Below are positions 17,189-25,647 of a DNA stretch of 64,000 nt, one piece after another; the first letter of the stretch is position 1, and each line of letters starts with the position of its first letter. The position numbers were made by a program, and so were the translations under genes. This DNA comes from Paenibacillus sp. 1001270B_150601_E10 (GTDB lineage: Bacteria; Bacillota; Bacilli; Paenibacillales; Paenibacillaceae): positions 161,634 through 225,633 of the forward strand of contig NZ_JADMOL010000006.1 of the NCBI RefSeq assembly GCF_015558675.1. Direction: 5' to 3'. A model generated the notes under the pieces. That model did no database searches, had not been told where the DNA came from, and saw nothing but the letters and a program-made list of their open reading frames with translations.

Positions 17189-17332
17189 TCAATGAAAACG
17201 GATGAGTTGTTCATCATTGAACAACTCAATCTTGTCGAGCAGCAATAGACCAATAGCCTCTTTATACTCGTGAACTAAAGCAGCTCCATCCTCGTTTGAG
17301 ACGAGCTTCCGATATGGATATGTCCAACGCTC
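17189..17332 (-). other. Possible remnant C-terminus of an unidentified gene
   Basis: The minus-strand frame WTYPYRKLVSNEDGAALVHE to ELFNDEQLIRFH and a TGA reads like the end of a real protein. Upstream of about 17335 the same frame only mirrors the serine-hydrolase remnant on the other strand. I do not recognise the family. It may be the stump of a gene joined to another remnant by deletion. Confidence 0.25.
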
Positions 17333-17649
17333 ATGCGGCAGGGAGATTCCTATCGACGATTGACGATCTTTATCGAATGGACCGGGCGTTGCGGAACCAT
17401 CAACGGTTCGACCAGACTTTAACCCAAAATATGTATCATCCCTGCACCATTCCATATGGATGGTTTATCATCAATGCTCCTACTGTGTTTCATCATGGAG
17501 GAATAAATGGTTTTATGTCAACATTTGTTCGTCATTTAGAGCATGATTTGACGATTATTGCATGAAGCAACAGAGTCACACCAAATACAGCGGCGCTCGG
17601 TCAACAGTTAATGGATATGCTGATTGAGTCGACGTCCGCGACTTCATAA
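17311..17649 (+). pseudogene. Serine hydrolase (class C beta-lactamase fold) C-terminal remnant
   Basis: The plus strand reads DMDMSNAHAAGRFLSTIDDL and YRMDRALRNHQRFDQ, then IPYGWFI and FHHGGINGFMSTFVRHLEHD, unmistakable C-terminal motifs of penicillin-binding-like serine hydrolases (the HHGGINGF stretch replaces the KTG box). A TGA at 17563-17565 interrupts it after TIIA, yet the same frame continues as SNRVTPNTAALGQQLMDMLI to TAA at 17647, as intact relatives do (IIxLSNR). The N-terminal catalytic SxxK half is absent upstream. So it is both truncated and nonsense-mutated: a true pseudogene. Not expressed from any visible start. Confidence 0.85.
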
Positions 17650-17744
17650 TCAAAAGCAGCACAAAAAGCCGGATTGTCCGATGGACACCGGCTTCATCAT
17701 TTTACAGTTAGGGTCCCCGTCATTTTAGTAAAACCCTGCTTCAA

Positions 17745-18080
17745 TTATCTTCTGTCGGTCGTTACCTTGATAATTGCTTTGCCGATCATCACAAGGAGCA
17801 TCATCATAACCCCTACTCCCACAATGAGATAGATGATCGTAAATATTTTTCCAAAGTTCGTCTGCGGAGAAAGCCCTGTGTCTAATGATGTCGGAATCAA
17901 TGAGACAATTGAAAAATAAATGGCATTAATGACTGTCCAATTCTCCACCTTTGTGTAGAACATTGTACCCGAGAATACAATCAAAATTAATGTCGTTAAG
18001 AGTGATAGAAAGATCGGTTCCTTAATATTTCGCCAGATTCCGGTTAGCAATCGCTTCAATGTCATTATAAATGATACCAT
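17745..18080 (-). CDS. Two-helix ion channel (Ion_trans_2 type) with atypical pore loop
   Basis: About 111 residues from the ATG at 18080, which has GGGGG 5 bases upstream (in-frame starts up to 18107 have none). Two transmembrane helices (IFLSLLTTLILIVFSGTMFY and TIIYLIVGVGVMMMLLVMIG) flank a re-entrant loop. The loop flanks match bacterial NaK/K+ channels closely (NAIYFSIVSL before; SPQTNFGKIFTIIY after), but the filter, normally TVGYGD or TVGDG, reads IPTSLDTGL. The protein is thus in the pore-channel fold yet should not select K+ in the usual way. Monocistronic, reading toward the terminator that also faces the siderophore operon. The fold is confident; the ion is not. Confidence 0.8.
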   Translation of the reverse strand: MVSFIMTLKRLLTGIWRNIKEPIFLSLLTTLILIVFSGTMFYTKVENWTVINAIYFSIVSLIPTSLDTGLSPQTNFGKIFTIIYLIVGVGVMMMLLVMIGKAIIKVTTDRR

Positions 18081-18197
18081 GATAACCCCCATATCCATTC
18101 CATGCAAATGTCATCATATTATGATGCCTAAGTCATTCTATTATATTTCATCCACTAGTCCTAGAAACAGTCCAATATTTATGTCGATGACATAAAA

Positions 18198-18233
18198 GGG
18201 ATTACATGGCATTTTCAGAATGCCAGTAATCCC
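18198..18233 (-). terminator. Terminator of the siderophore permease operon
   Basis: GGGATTAC and GTAATCCC enclose TGGCATT and AATGCCA, a near-perfect long hairpin 15 bases past the permease stop, followed on the minus strand by TTTTATG. Confidence 0.85.
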
Positions 18234-18247
18234 TGCTAGTATTGGTT

Positions 18248-19270
18248 TTAATTTGCTTTTGACAGTAAATAAAGAAAATACGGCGTTACAAAAATCGTAA
18301 TGATAATTCCCGTAGGAATATCGGCCCCCATGCTAACTGTTCGAGTAAAGGTATCTGCAATCAGAATGATTAATGCACCGACCACAGCAGAAGCAGGAAT
18401 GACGAGCTTATGATTATTCCCAACCATTCTGCGTGCCATATGAGGAGCGATCAGCCCCACGAAGAAGAAATTGCCGCCTAGGGCAACACTTCCAGAGGAA
18501 AGGGCTACTGCTGCAAGCGTAAGTTCGATAAACTCCCGCTTGATTGCAACCCCAAGACCCGTTGCCGTTTGATTGCCGAGATTCAGAGCATTCAGCGTAT
18601 TTGATTTATAGAGAACATAAGCGCCAAGAATGATGATCCATGGAATCAAGATCACAATATACTTCCAATCGTCTCCCCACAAATTTCCGATTTGCCAGCG
18701 AAGGGCAAAATCATACTGTTTTTTGTCGAGGCCAAGCGTAATCATTAATGATAGTGCGCCGTATCCACTGCCCATTGCAACGCCTGTAAGGATCAATCCC
18801 GAAGGTGAAAGCTCTCTTCCCTTTCGATAGGCAAACATGAAGATGAGTAATGCTGCTGTTATGCCGCCTACAAAAGCCAATAGAGGCAGCAAAACGGGCG
18901 ATATAAGTCCATTTGCAGCAAATATCGTAATGTACAAGAGCACGAAGAGCCCTGATCCCGAACTGATGCCTAATGTGCCGGGGCTGGCAAGATCATTTTT
19001 GAGCAAGCTTTGCATGACACAGCCGGAGATGGACATGCCTACTCCAACCAAAATGGAGAGAACGATGCGCGGCAGGCGGAGCTCGTATACAATCAGGCGC
19101 TGCTGATCGGTTCCTTTACCAGTCAGTACTTGAAGGACCTCGAAGGCAGATAGATTCATCTTCCCTACATTCATGCTGATGATGGCAACTAGGAATAACA
19201 ATGCGCACAGCAACACGATCATGCCAACAGGCTTTACCATATCCCTTCGATTGATAACCGGCTGACTCAA
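18248..19270 (-). CDS. Iron-siderophore ABC transporter permease (FecCD family)
   Basis: A 340-residue inner-membrane permease with about ten helices. FecCD hallmarks include YELRLPRIVLSILVGVGMSI, SGCVMQSLLKNDLASPGTLG, the ATPase-contact segment GLGVAIKREFIELTLAA, GLIAPHMARRMVG and the C-terminal ADIPTGIIITIFVTPYFLYL. It would form a heterodimeric channel for ferric siderophores with the permease encoded just upstream, whose stop overlaps this start by 4 bases. No ATPase is in the operon, so a shared FecE/YusV-type ATPase would be needed. The partner permease and binding protein are broken, so this intact copy may have no working partner. Confidence 0.93.
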   Translation of the reverse strand: MSQPVINRRDMVKPVGMIVLLCALLFLVAIISMNVGKMNLSAFEVLQVLTGKGTDQQRLIVYELRLPRIVLSILVGVGMSISGCVMQSLLKNDLASPGTLGISSGSGLFVLLYITIFAANGLISPVLLPLLAFVGGITAALLIFMFAYRKGRELSPSGLILTGVAMGSGYGALSLMITLGLDKKQYDFALRWQIGNLWGDDWKYIVILIPWIIILGAYVLYKSNTLNALNLGNQTATGLGVAIKREFIELTLAAVALSSGSVALGGNFFFVGLIAPHMARRMVGNNHKLVIPASAVVGALIILIADTFTRTVSMGADIPTGIIITIFVTPYFLYLLSKAN

Positions 19271-20296
19271 TTAAACTCCCTCCTTTGCTTGCGTACAAGA
19301 TAAAGGAAGTACGGGACTCCGATTAATGAAAAGATGATACCGAGCGGCATTTCATGTGGACGAGCGATTAATCTTCCGAGCAGATCCGCGCTGACCATGA
19401 ACACGGCGCCATACACGGCAGAAGCCGGGATAATGAATCGATAGTCTACTCCAATCATGAATCGTACCATGTGTGGAATAATGAGTCCAACAAACCCAAT
19501 CGGCCCAACAATGATGACAGATAAGCCAGTAAGGATTAACACGATTACGGTAGATGCTCCTTTGATTCTATTGACATGTACGCCAAGCCCTGCTGCGAGC
19601 TCTTCTCCAAAATTAAGCATGGTGATGGAAGGAGAAAGCGCAATTGCCCATATCATAGCAATCAAGAACAGCGGCGAAACATAGACTAACTGCTTCCATT
19701 CAATATTAGCAGTCCCCCCTGCAGTCCAAAAAGCCAGATCCTGTCCAATCTCATACTTAATGGCCAAATAGGTGCTAAATGAACCAAATAGCATGGAGAT
19801 CGACATACCTGCGAGCACGAGACGCTGAGGTGTCATTCCACGCTTCCCAATCGAAGCCATGTAGTAAGTGATGGCTGTTGCCATCGCTGCACCGATGCAG
19901 GAATAGACCATGGTCTCTAGATAAGATCGTCCAGGAAGGAAAGCCATGCATATTGCGATGGCAAAGGTGGACCCTGAAGTTATACCAAGCAGTCCAGAGT
20001 CAGCTAGCGGATTGCGCGTAGTCCCCTGCATAATCCGCCAAGCTGCAGCCAACCAATATATCTGCAATGGTTCGAGGAAGACGGAACGTCTGAATAATAT
20101 GATGTTCTGTCACATCAGGGTCGAAGTGAAACACGGCCCCCCACGCTAAAGACAGACTCATGTCTGCTGCGCCGAACGAAATGGATGCAGCTGTAGCCAG
20201 TATCAATAAGAGAACGCCAGCCAACATGAACAGTGTGAACTTCAAACTTCCTTTATAGGTTTTCTTCGTCTGCGTTAACATCATCGTACCCTTCAT
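19267..20296 (-). pseudogene. Iron-siderophore ABC permease (FecCD), frameshifted
   Basis: One frame from the ATG at 20296 (or 20284, which has the better GAAGGG site) gives the N-terminus through TFRLPRTIADILVGCSLA and then runs out. A shifted frame resumes at RIMQGTTRNPLADSGLLGIT and continues without fault through GFVGLIIPHMVRFMIG and EMPLGIIFSLIGVPYFLYLV. In relatives the junction reads SLAxxGAIMQGTTRNP, so roughly 11 bases appear lost near 20035. The rest is a typical FecCD permease. A frameshift this early should abolish function unless translation restarts. Lies 10 bp after the binding-protein gene and overlaps the next permease. Confidence 0.85.
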
Positions 20297-20306
20297 TCAG
20301 GCTGAC

Positions 20307-20959
20307 CTACTTCTTCTGTTCTAAAGCTATCAATTGGTCCACAATGTAGTCTAATTGTGCAGTCATGCTTGCGACATCGGAATAGAAGAATAGGCCTACG
20401 TATTCACCGGGGATTTCAATAATATGGCCATTTTTCACAGCCGGGATGGTGTTCCAGATTACGGTTTTAGCATATTCAGACTGGTAGTCATCCTTTAGGA
20501 ACCAGAGTACATAATCGCCGAAATATTCAGAAGCGACTTCGTATGATAAAGAATCTCGACCTTTATTCGATTGCTGGACCAACTGCTTCAGTTTATCAGG
20601 CATGTTCAATCCAATGTATTCATAGAGCAGTGTGCCTCCGCGCGAGCCTGTTTCGTACATCACACCATACGATTCACGACCCCAATCCTGAAGAATACTG
20701 AACGTTTTCTCTTTGAAGATGCCGCTGTTCAATTTCTCTTTCGCTTGTTCAAGCTTCTTCTCAAATGCAGCGATCGCCTCTTGCGCTTCTGCCTCATGAC
20801 CTGTGGCTTCGCCAAGGAAGGATAAGCGTTCGGTTGAACTTATTCGGTGGATTCCGCCTTTGAAGATGTACTTGCATTCCCACAGCCTGCGATTACCAAC
20901 ATGACGACAACAAGAATACATGCCATCATTCCCAACTGTTTATTCAATCTTTGAACCAT
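20307..20959 (-). pseudogene. Siderophore-binding lipoprotein, internal deletion
   Basis: The ATG at 20959 (AAGGGG upstream) begins a lipoprotein signal peptide with the lipobox LVIAGCGNASTSS, which stops at TAA after KAESTE. A different frame then supplies the C-terminal lobe of a siderophore-binding protein: TERLSFLGEATGHEAEAQEA, long helix FEKKLEQAKEKLNSG, ILQDWGRESYGVMYE, and IPGEYVGLFFYSDVASM. About 100-130 residues, including the first lobe, are missing. A short repeat (ACCGAA, twice within 20 bases) sits at the junction, suggesting deletion between small repeats. Loss on this scale is not a sequencing slip. First gene of the Fur-box operon. Confidence 0.85.
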
Positions 20960-21055
20960 CTTTCCTACCCCTTCTCCATATAGATTAATAGGCTATTATG
21001 CAATGACCTATCAAATGACATTTGCTAAATAAGAGAATTGCACATAGTCATCAAT

Positions 21056-21070
21056 TGATAATAATTATCA
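21056..21070. promoter_or_regulatory. Fur box (perfect 7-1-7 palindrome)
   Basis: TGATAATAATTATCA is an exact match to the Bacillus Fur consensus TGATAATNATTATCA, and a second overlapping half (ATTATCATTATCAAT) extends it. It lies 97 bases upstream of the siderophore-binding gene and about 235 upstream of the first lipase. It should repress the uptake operon when iron is plentiful. Conservation of the site contrasts with the damage to the genes. Confidence 0.9.
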
Positions 21071-21305
21071 TTATCAATGAAATCAGATTATCAACATCCC
21101 TATCCTTTGTCAATCTATTATTTTAATTTGTTGGATTGGCAAGCATCTGCAGATCATCATTTGAGCGGAACACCAATGCTTTCGTCTAGGCATATACTCT
21201 TATTGGGATGTCACTCCCTATTTGAAGATTACATATGTAGAACTATTCTTTTCGGTTCTCATTTTGAAAGTAAAAGGATCATTTGCACAGAAAGGAATTG
21301 TTAAC

Positions 21306-22136
21306 ATGGCAAACAATCACAAAAGGCTTGCATTTAACAGCAAAACGGCAATCTTCCTTGCTGCTATTTGTTATCAGACCTACCCCTTTTACTTTGAAGG
21401 CAATTTGATATTGCCAAGGGGATTCAACCTTTCCTTTACGATTCGTGCTTTCGCAAACGTGGAGAATCCTGAGGAGCTTGTCTATGGTTTTGTTGCGGAA
21501 TCCCAAGATCAGATTATCCTTGCATTTCGAGGCTATGCTGCCTACCCCGCAGACCTTTTAGCCGCTTATGATATCTTTCAAATACGGTACCCTTTTGTTT
21601 CTCATGGGGGAAGGACGTCCAGAGGATTTACATGCATCTACCGATCAGCTAGAGACGCTATAATCCGCGAATTAAATAAGCTGTCCTCCAATAAAAAACT
21701 ATATATCACCGGGCACAATTATGGCGGAGCTTTAGCTACTTTAGCCGCTTTAGATATCGCAGCAAATACGAAATATAAGAAACCAATTGTATATACTTAC
21801 GGCAGTCCACGTATTGGAGACCCAGCGTTTGCCTCTCGCTACAATAAAGTCGTAGCAAATAGTGTCCGAGTTGTTAATATCCACGATTCTTTCCCAACTT
21901 TCCCCGCTCGAAAGTATCTGCCTCCCTTTACGAAGAAAGGAATAACGTATCAGCACGTACGGGCGAAGTATCCCCTTTCGTTTCAATTGAACAATACTCC
22001 TCGAAATGACGATATTGCCTGCTACTTTAAAAGCTTAAGCATACAGAATTCTGCATATGCGCTTGAGTTGTGTGCTGATAATCCAGGTTTTTGCCCTCCA
22101 GAAGCAGCATGTGTTCCATTCAGCGGAACCTGTTAG
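21306..22136 (+). CDS. Class 3 lipase-like protein lacking the nucleophile serine (tandem copy 1)
   Basis: A 276-residue alpha/beta-hydrolase of the Lipase_3 family with strong identity to the next gene. Conserved parts include FVAESQDQIILAFRG, TYGSPRIGDPAFASRYN, VRVVNIHDSFPT and ITYQHVRAKYPLSFQLN. The nucleophile elbow GHSLGG of its paralog reads GHNYGG here, with Asn138 in place of Ser, and FRGT is FRGY. It should therefore not work as a lipase and may be a binding or regulatory pseudoenzyme. The tail has spaced cysteines (ELCADNPGFCPPEAACVPF). No signal peptide. AAAGGAA precedes the ATG. Copy 2 begins 37 bp after its stop, probably in one transcript. Confidence 0.9.
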   Translation: MANNHKRLAFNSKTAIFLAAICYQTYPFYFEGNLILPRGFNLSFTIRAFANVENPEELVYGFVAESQDQIILAFRGYAAYPADLLAAYDIFQIRYPFVSHGGRTSRGFTCIYRSARDAIIRELNKLSSNKKLYITGHNYGGALATLAALDIAANTKYKKPIVYTYGSPRIGDPAFASRYNKVVANSVRVVNIHDSFPTFPARKYLPPFTKKGITYQHVRAKYPLSFQLNNTPRNDDIACYFKSLSIQNSAYALELCADNPGFCPPEAACVPFSGTC

Positions 22137-22173
22137 GAAGCATTGCATTAACATTGTGAAGGGAACTGACAAG

Positions 22174-23019
22174 ATGAGACATTCAAATGCAGGGAAGATA
22201 AACATAGAAGAGTCGATACTGCTAGCTGCAATGATTCATCAATCGTATGAGCTTTTTGAACAACGCAGGTTTGTCCTGCCAGAAGGTTTTAGGCTTCGAT
22301 TGATCATCCGTGCCTCTGCTGGTGTTGAGGAGCCAGAAGCTGAGGTGTTTGGCTTTATTGCGGAATCACAGGATCAAATTGTTGTCGCGTTTAGAGGTAC
22401 TCGTACATTCAAGGACAATGAATCGGATCAAGATTTGGTTCAAATCCCCTATCCTTTTGTGAAAAACACTGGCAAGACGCATCGCGGCTTTACTTGCATC
22501 TATCAATCTGCTAGATATGAAATGATTCGGGAAATAAGCATGCTGTCTCCGTTAAAAAAACTATTTATCGCTGGTCATAGCTTAGGAGGAGCACTTGCTG
22601 TATTGGCAGCCTTCGATATTGCTGTGAACACGTCATTCAAAAAGCCATTCGTGTATACGTATGGCAGTCCTCGAGTCGCTGATCCGGTGTTTGCTTCCCA
22701 CTTCAACCAGATCGTGAAGAATAGCGTTAGGATTGTAAATATCCATGATATTATCCCGACATTGCCGGACAGAGCATATCCTCCCCCGTTTACAAAGAAT
22801 GGCATTGTTTATCAACATGTTAAGGCGAAGTTTCCTCTTTCTTTCCAGCTCAATAGCCTCCCTGTTCGCAATCATGAGATAGTATGTTATTTCAAATATC
22901 TCAGTCTGAAACAGCCTCGATATACCCATGAGCTATGTGCCCAAAATCCAGGATTTTGTCCCTCCACCGACATGTGTGTTCCGTTTATAGGCATATGCAG
23001 CCCAGTAGAAGGAGAATAA
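22174..23019 (+). CDS. Class 3 lipase family protein (tandem copy 2, catalytic motif intact)
   Basis: A 281-residue Lipase_3 protein, translated from the ATG at 22174 with GAAGGGA upstream. The oxyanion motif VAFRGTRTF, nucleophile elbow IAGHSLGGALA (Ser136), an aspartate in SVRIVNIHDIIPTLP or DPVF, and the late His in VYQHVKAKF make a plausible Ser-Asp-His triad for ester hydrolysis. The C-terminus has a cysteine-spaced tail (CAQNPGFCPSTDMCVPFIG) shared with copy 1 and not part of the usual fold. No signal peptide is visible, so the substrate is probably intracellular, or export is unconventional. The neighbour pair probably arose by tandem duplication. Confidence 0.9.
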   Translation: MRHSNAGKINIEESILLAAMIHQSYELFEQRRFVLPEGFRLRLIIRASAGVEEPEAEVFGFIAESQDQIVVAFRGTRTFKDNESDQDLVQIPYPFVKNTGKTHRGFTCIYQSARYEMIREISMLSPLKKLFIAGHSLGGALAVLAAFDIAVNTSFKKPFVYTYGSPRVADPVFASHFNQIVKNSVRIVNIHDIIPTLPDRAYPPPFTKNGIVYQHVKAKFPLSFQLNSLPVRNHEIVCYFKYLSLKQPRYTHELCAQNPGFCPSTDMCVPFIGICSPVEGE

Positions 23020-23020
23020 A

Positions 23021-23055
23021 AAGGACCTCAGCTCTAAGAGAGATCCGAGGTCCTT
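23021..23055 (-). terminator. Terminator between lipase 2 and the YdcF-like gene
   Basis: AAGGACCTC pairs with GAGGTCCTT over a 17-base loop. On the minus strand it is followed by TTTTTATTC, so it terminates the YdcF-like gene; it also abuts the lipase stop codon. Confidence 0.75.
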
Positions 23056-23098
23056 GCATAACCATGCGTTTGATGTGTTTTGGATATAAGAACTTTTT

Positions 23099-24145
23099 CT
23101 ATTTAGCGATGTACAAGATTGACATCCCCAATAGGGATAATCCCAGTACGATGCCGACCACGATCGCATGACGCTTCTTATTCATGACTACGACGGCGAT
23201 ATATTCTCTTATCATCGCATTTGGCCAATAGTAGAATGCGGTCTTCGCGCCGATGCCTTGACTGGAGAGTCCAGCCATACGTGCAAATAGCCCGGCTCGA
23301 AACAGATGAAAGCTATTGGTTGAGAAAATGCTGTTATACTTACTTCCCCTTAACTTGTCCATTATCTGCTTGGAGAACAGCATGTTCTCATAGGTATTCG
23401 TTGAACGATTTTCTTGAATTGTATGCTCCATGGGGACCCCTTTTTCAACAGCATATGCTTGCATGGCATGAGCCTCTGACACCTGCTCATCTGATCCTTT
23501 TCCGCCAGACAGAATAAGGGTTGGAGGTGTTGTTACCGCTTCCTGCTTACGGTAGAACGCGATCGCTTTATCAATTCGGTTTGCAAGCAGGGGAGGAACT
23601 TTGTCACCCTTTAACCCGCTTCCGAGGACAATAATGAAATCCTGATTTAATCTCGGTCTATTGAACTGATACAAGAAGTAAGCAGATAAGAAATTTAATA
23701 GATTGATGAAGAAATACAATAAAATAAACATCAACCCGGAGTAAAGAAGCTGGACTTCCTGAGGCAAAAATTGAACAGGCTGTATTAAGGACAGGATGAG
23801 GAAACCTAGTATGCAGAGCCCTAGGATCAGCGTAAGATAATTTGAAAATTTTCTTCCTTCTTTCTGAATCAGGATCTTAGCGTTGATCAATAAAGCGATG
23901 ACCAATGCGATACCTCCAAAGGACAATAATAGAACAAACAGAATAATCGGAATAATCGCAAGGATCATCAGTATAGGATTACCTGACAAAAAAGCTGCTG
24001 TAATGAGCATCACACCAGCAGAACAGATAAAAATGTTAAATAAGAAGCCATTAATCGTTCTTCTGCGGTCTCTAAGATAGAACACAAGAAAAAGAACGAA
24101 TAAAACAGCTGGAATCATCCATAATGCATTCATCATATTATGCAA
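23099..24145 (-). CDS. YdcF family membrane protein (DUF218, ElyC/SanA-like)
   Basis: A 348-residue protein with about six N-terminal membrane helices (WMIPAVLFVLFLVFYL, MLITAAFLSGNPILMILAII, LILGLCILGFLILSLI and others), then a cytosolic or extracytosolic DUF218 domain: FIIVLGSGLKGDKVPPLLAN, TPPTLILSGGKGSDEQVSEA, HTIQENRSTNTYENMLFSKQ and TNSFHLFRAGLFARMAG. Related proteins act in cell-envelope integrity, but the reaction is unknown. It ends with another helix (AIVVGIVLGLSLLGMSILYI). The start is probably TTG at 24145 after GGAG. Monocistronic. Confidence 0.9.
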   Translation of the reverse strand: MHNMMNALWMIPAVLFVLFLVFYLRDRRRTINGFLFNIFICSAGVMLITAAFLSGNPILMILAIIPIILFVLLLSFGGIALVIALLINAKILIQKEGRKFSNYLTLILGLCILGFLILSLIQPVQFLPQEVQLLYSGLMFILLYFFINLLNFLSAYFLYQFNRPRLNQDFIIVLGSGLKGDKVPPLLANRIDKAIAFYRKQEAVTTPPTLILSGGKGSDEQVSEAHAMQAYAVEKGVPMEHTIQENRSTNTYENMLFSKQIMDKLRGSKYNSIFSTNSFHLFRAGLFARMAGLSSQGIGAKTAFYYWPNAMIREYIAVVVMNKKRHAIVVGIVLGLSLLGMSILYIAK

Positions 24146-24208
24146 AACACTCCATCCATACCATTATTTCAAGATCCTCACAGGTACTCGATCGGATTAA
24201 CGGTGTAC

Positions 24209-25402
24209 TTAAATGCTTGTTGTTCCAAATTCTTTCACCGTTACATTTACGGAATAACGGATTGCCGCTTCGGCGAAGCGGTCATCCCAATCCAATTTCA
24301 TTTTTTCCCACTTGCGCGGATAGTGAATTTTTACATATTCATTCAATCCCAAGATATCTGCTCGATATTCCTTCTGTGCTTTATGCAATAACCTTTCAAT
24401 GCGTCTCTCTACTTCTTTGACGGTTTCTTTTTCAACGTGACGGATGAATGGGTTGTCAAAATCATTTCCTTTTCCCCAATACTCCCCAAGACGTCCATCT
24501 GATTCGATCTCAATATCAAAGGACACTCGATTACCTTCAAGATGAGGACGAATTCTATTCTTTATCTTCGTAATTTCATAGACAAGAGGCTCGCCGGTTT
24601 CTTGATCATAAGATTTTACGATACCGCCTTTAATCTGTGCTGTCAGCCAATTCACAGTCTCCAGCTCTTCTTCATTAATAAAGCCGATAAGCTTTCCAGT
24701 TTTGCCATAGATGACGGATGCCCCTGCTAATTTGACTTCGTTGTCAACCGTAATGACATTCTGCAGTAGAAAGCTCGATGCTGTATTAATCTCTGGAAGC
24801 ATGGTTGCTAAAGATACGGGAGGCAATATTCTACTGCTTCTATATCGGTTTTCAGTTAAAGAAAGCAGCTTCATGGAAGGAAATTCGCTTTTATCTTTAC
24901 TGTCAAATGTTTTGCGGGCTTCCCCTTTGCTAATTAACACGAGGCAGCTTGGACGAAACCCTTGTTCACGAATGAAAAAGTTGAAAAGATGATGCATGCT
25001 GATCTGTCGAGCAACTTTGTCACTGATCACGATAACCTTGTAGTGCTGACCATAAATGGTTCTTCCACTGATTAATGCCAATTCTCGTGTTAACTCATAC
25101 AAAGAATCTCCTGTCACAGAGAGATTACTGTACTTCCTTTCCGCTCCTCCAGATACCCCGCTGCTCTGACCAGGTCTAATCACTTGGTAGGTGAGGGTTA
25201 ACATATCCTGCTTGCTGAAGTTGCCGCCTTTTTGTTCAAACGTCTGTTCATCCTCTGACTTCTCGACGATATCTACGCCAGTGCCAATGGTAATTCCTAG
25301 TTCCTCAATCTCTTTCCGACTCCAGCACCCTGATAACAGCAATAACATGGCAAGCATTCCGAGGATCAAGGGGATGCTTGCTCTACGCTTTTTCCTGTTC
25401 AC
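24209..25402 (-). CDS. Ger(x)C family spore germination lipoprotein
   Basis: A 397-residue lipoprotein: a signal with lipobox LLLSGCWSRKEIEELGITIG, the standard opening of GerAC/GerKC subunits, then YQVIRPGQ, RTIYGQHYKVIVISDKVARQ and LFNFFIREQGFRPSCLVLIS. The C-terminal domain contains VKEVERRIERLLHKAQKEYR and ADILGLNEYVKIHYPRKWEK, also typical. In spores the C subunit sits on the inner membrane with the A and B subunits of a nutrient receptor. No gerA or gerB homologue is nearby, so this is an orphan C subunit. The start is GTG with GAGGTGGGTG upstream. The end of the reading frame is intact. Confidence 0.95.
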   Translation of the reverse strand: MNRKKRRASIPLILGMLAMLLLLSGCWSRKEIEELGITIGTGVDIVEKSEDEQTFEQKGGNFSKQDMLTLTYQVIRPGQSSGVSGGAERKYSNLSVTGDSLYELTRELALISGRTIYGQHYKVIVISDKVARQISMHHLFNFFIREQGFRPSCLVLISKGEARKTFDSKDKSEFPSMKLLSLTENRYRSSRILPPVSLATMLPEINTASSFLLQNVITVDNEVKLAGASVIYGKTGKLIGFINEEELETVNWLTAQIKGGIVKSYDQETGEPLVYEITKIKNRIRPHLEGNRVSFDIEIESDGRLGEYWGKGNDFDNPFIRHVEKETVKEVERRIERLLHKAQKEYRADILGLNEYVKIHYPRKWEKMKLDWDDRFAEAAIRYSVNVTVKEFGTTSI

Positions 25403-25573
25403 GCTTCACCCACCTCATCATCCTGCATGATATATCGATCTGAGATCATGTGTAATGATCATATACACCCATGCTCATCTCTTATGTAATATGCGATTTG
25501 GGGACATCGCCTATACATGAGAAGCCTAATTGCGATGAGCGTCTATACATGAATCCGCTTTTGAACACAAAAA

Positions 25574-25597
25574 AGAGCTCCCCCAGAGGGATGCCCT
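25574..25597 (-). terminator. Terminator after methionine aminopeptidase
   Basis: On the minus strand AGGGCATCCC pairs with GGGGGAGCTCT (two wobbles and one mismatch) over a short loop and is followed by TTTTTTGTG. It lies about 50 bases after the map stop. Confidence 0.65.
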
Positions 25598-25647
25598 ATG
25601 TTAAAAGTCATTTAGAGCGGATCCTGCTTACATGAAATCTCCACTCA

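Noticed and set aside
25500-25560. Direct repeat CTATACATGA, twice about 45 bp apart
   Set aside because: Short and not linked to any known site or gene start; probably chance in AT-rich spacer.
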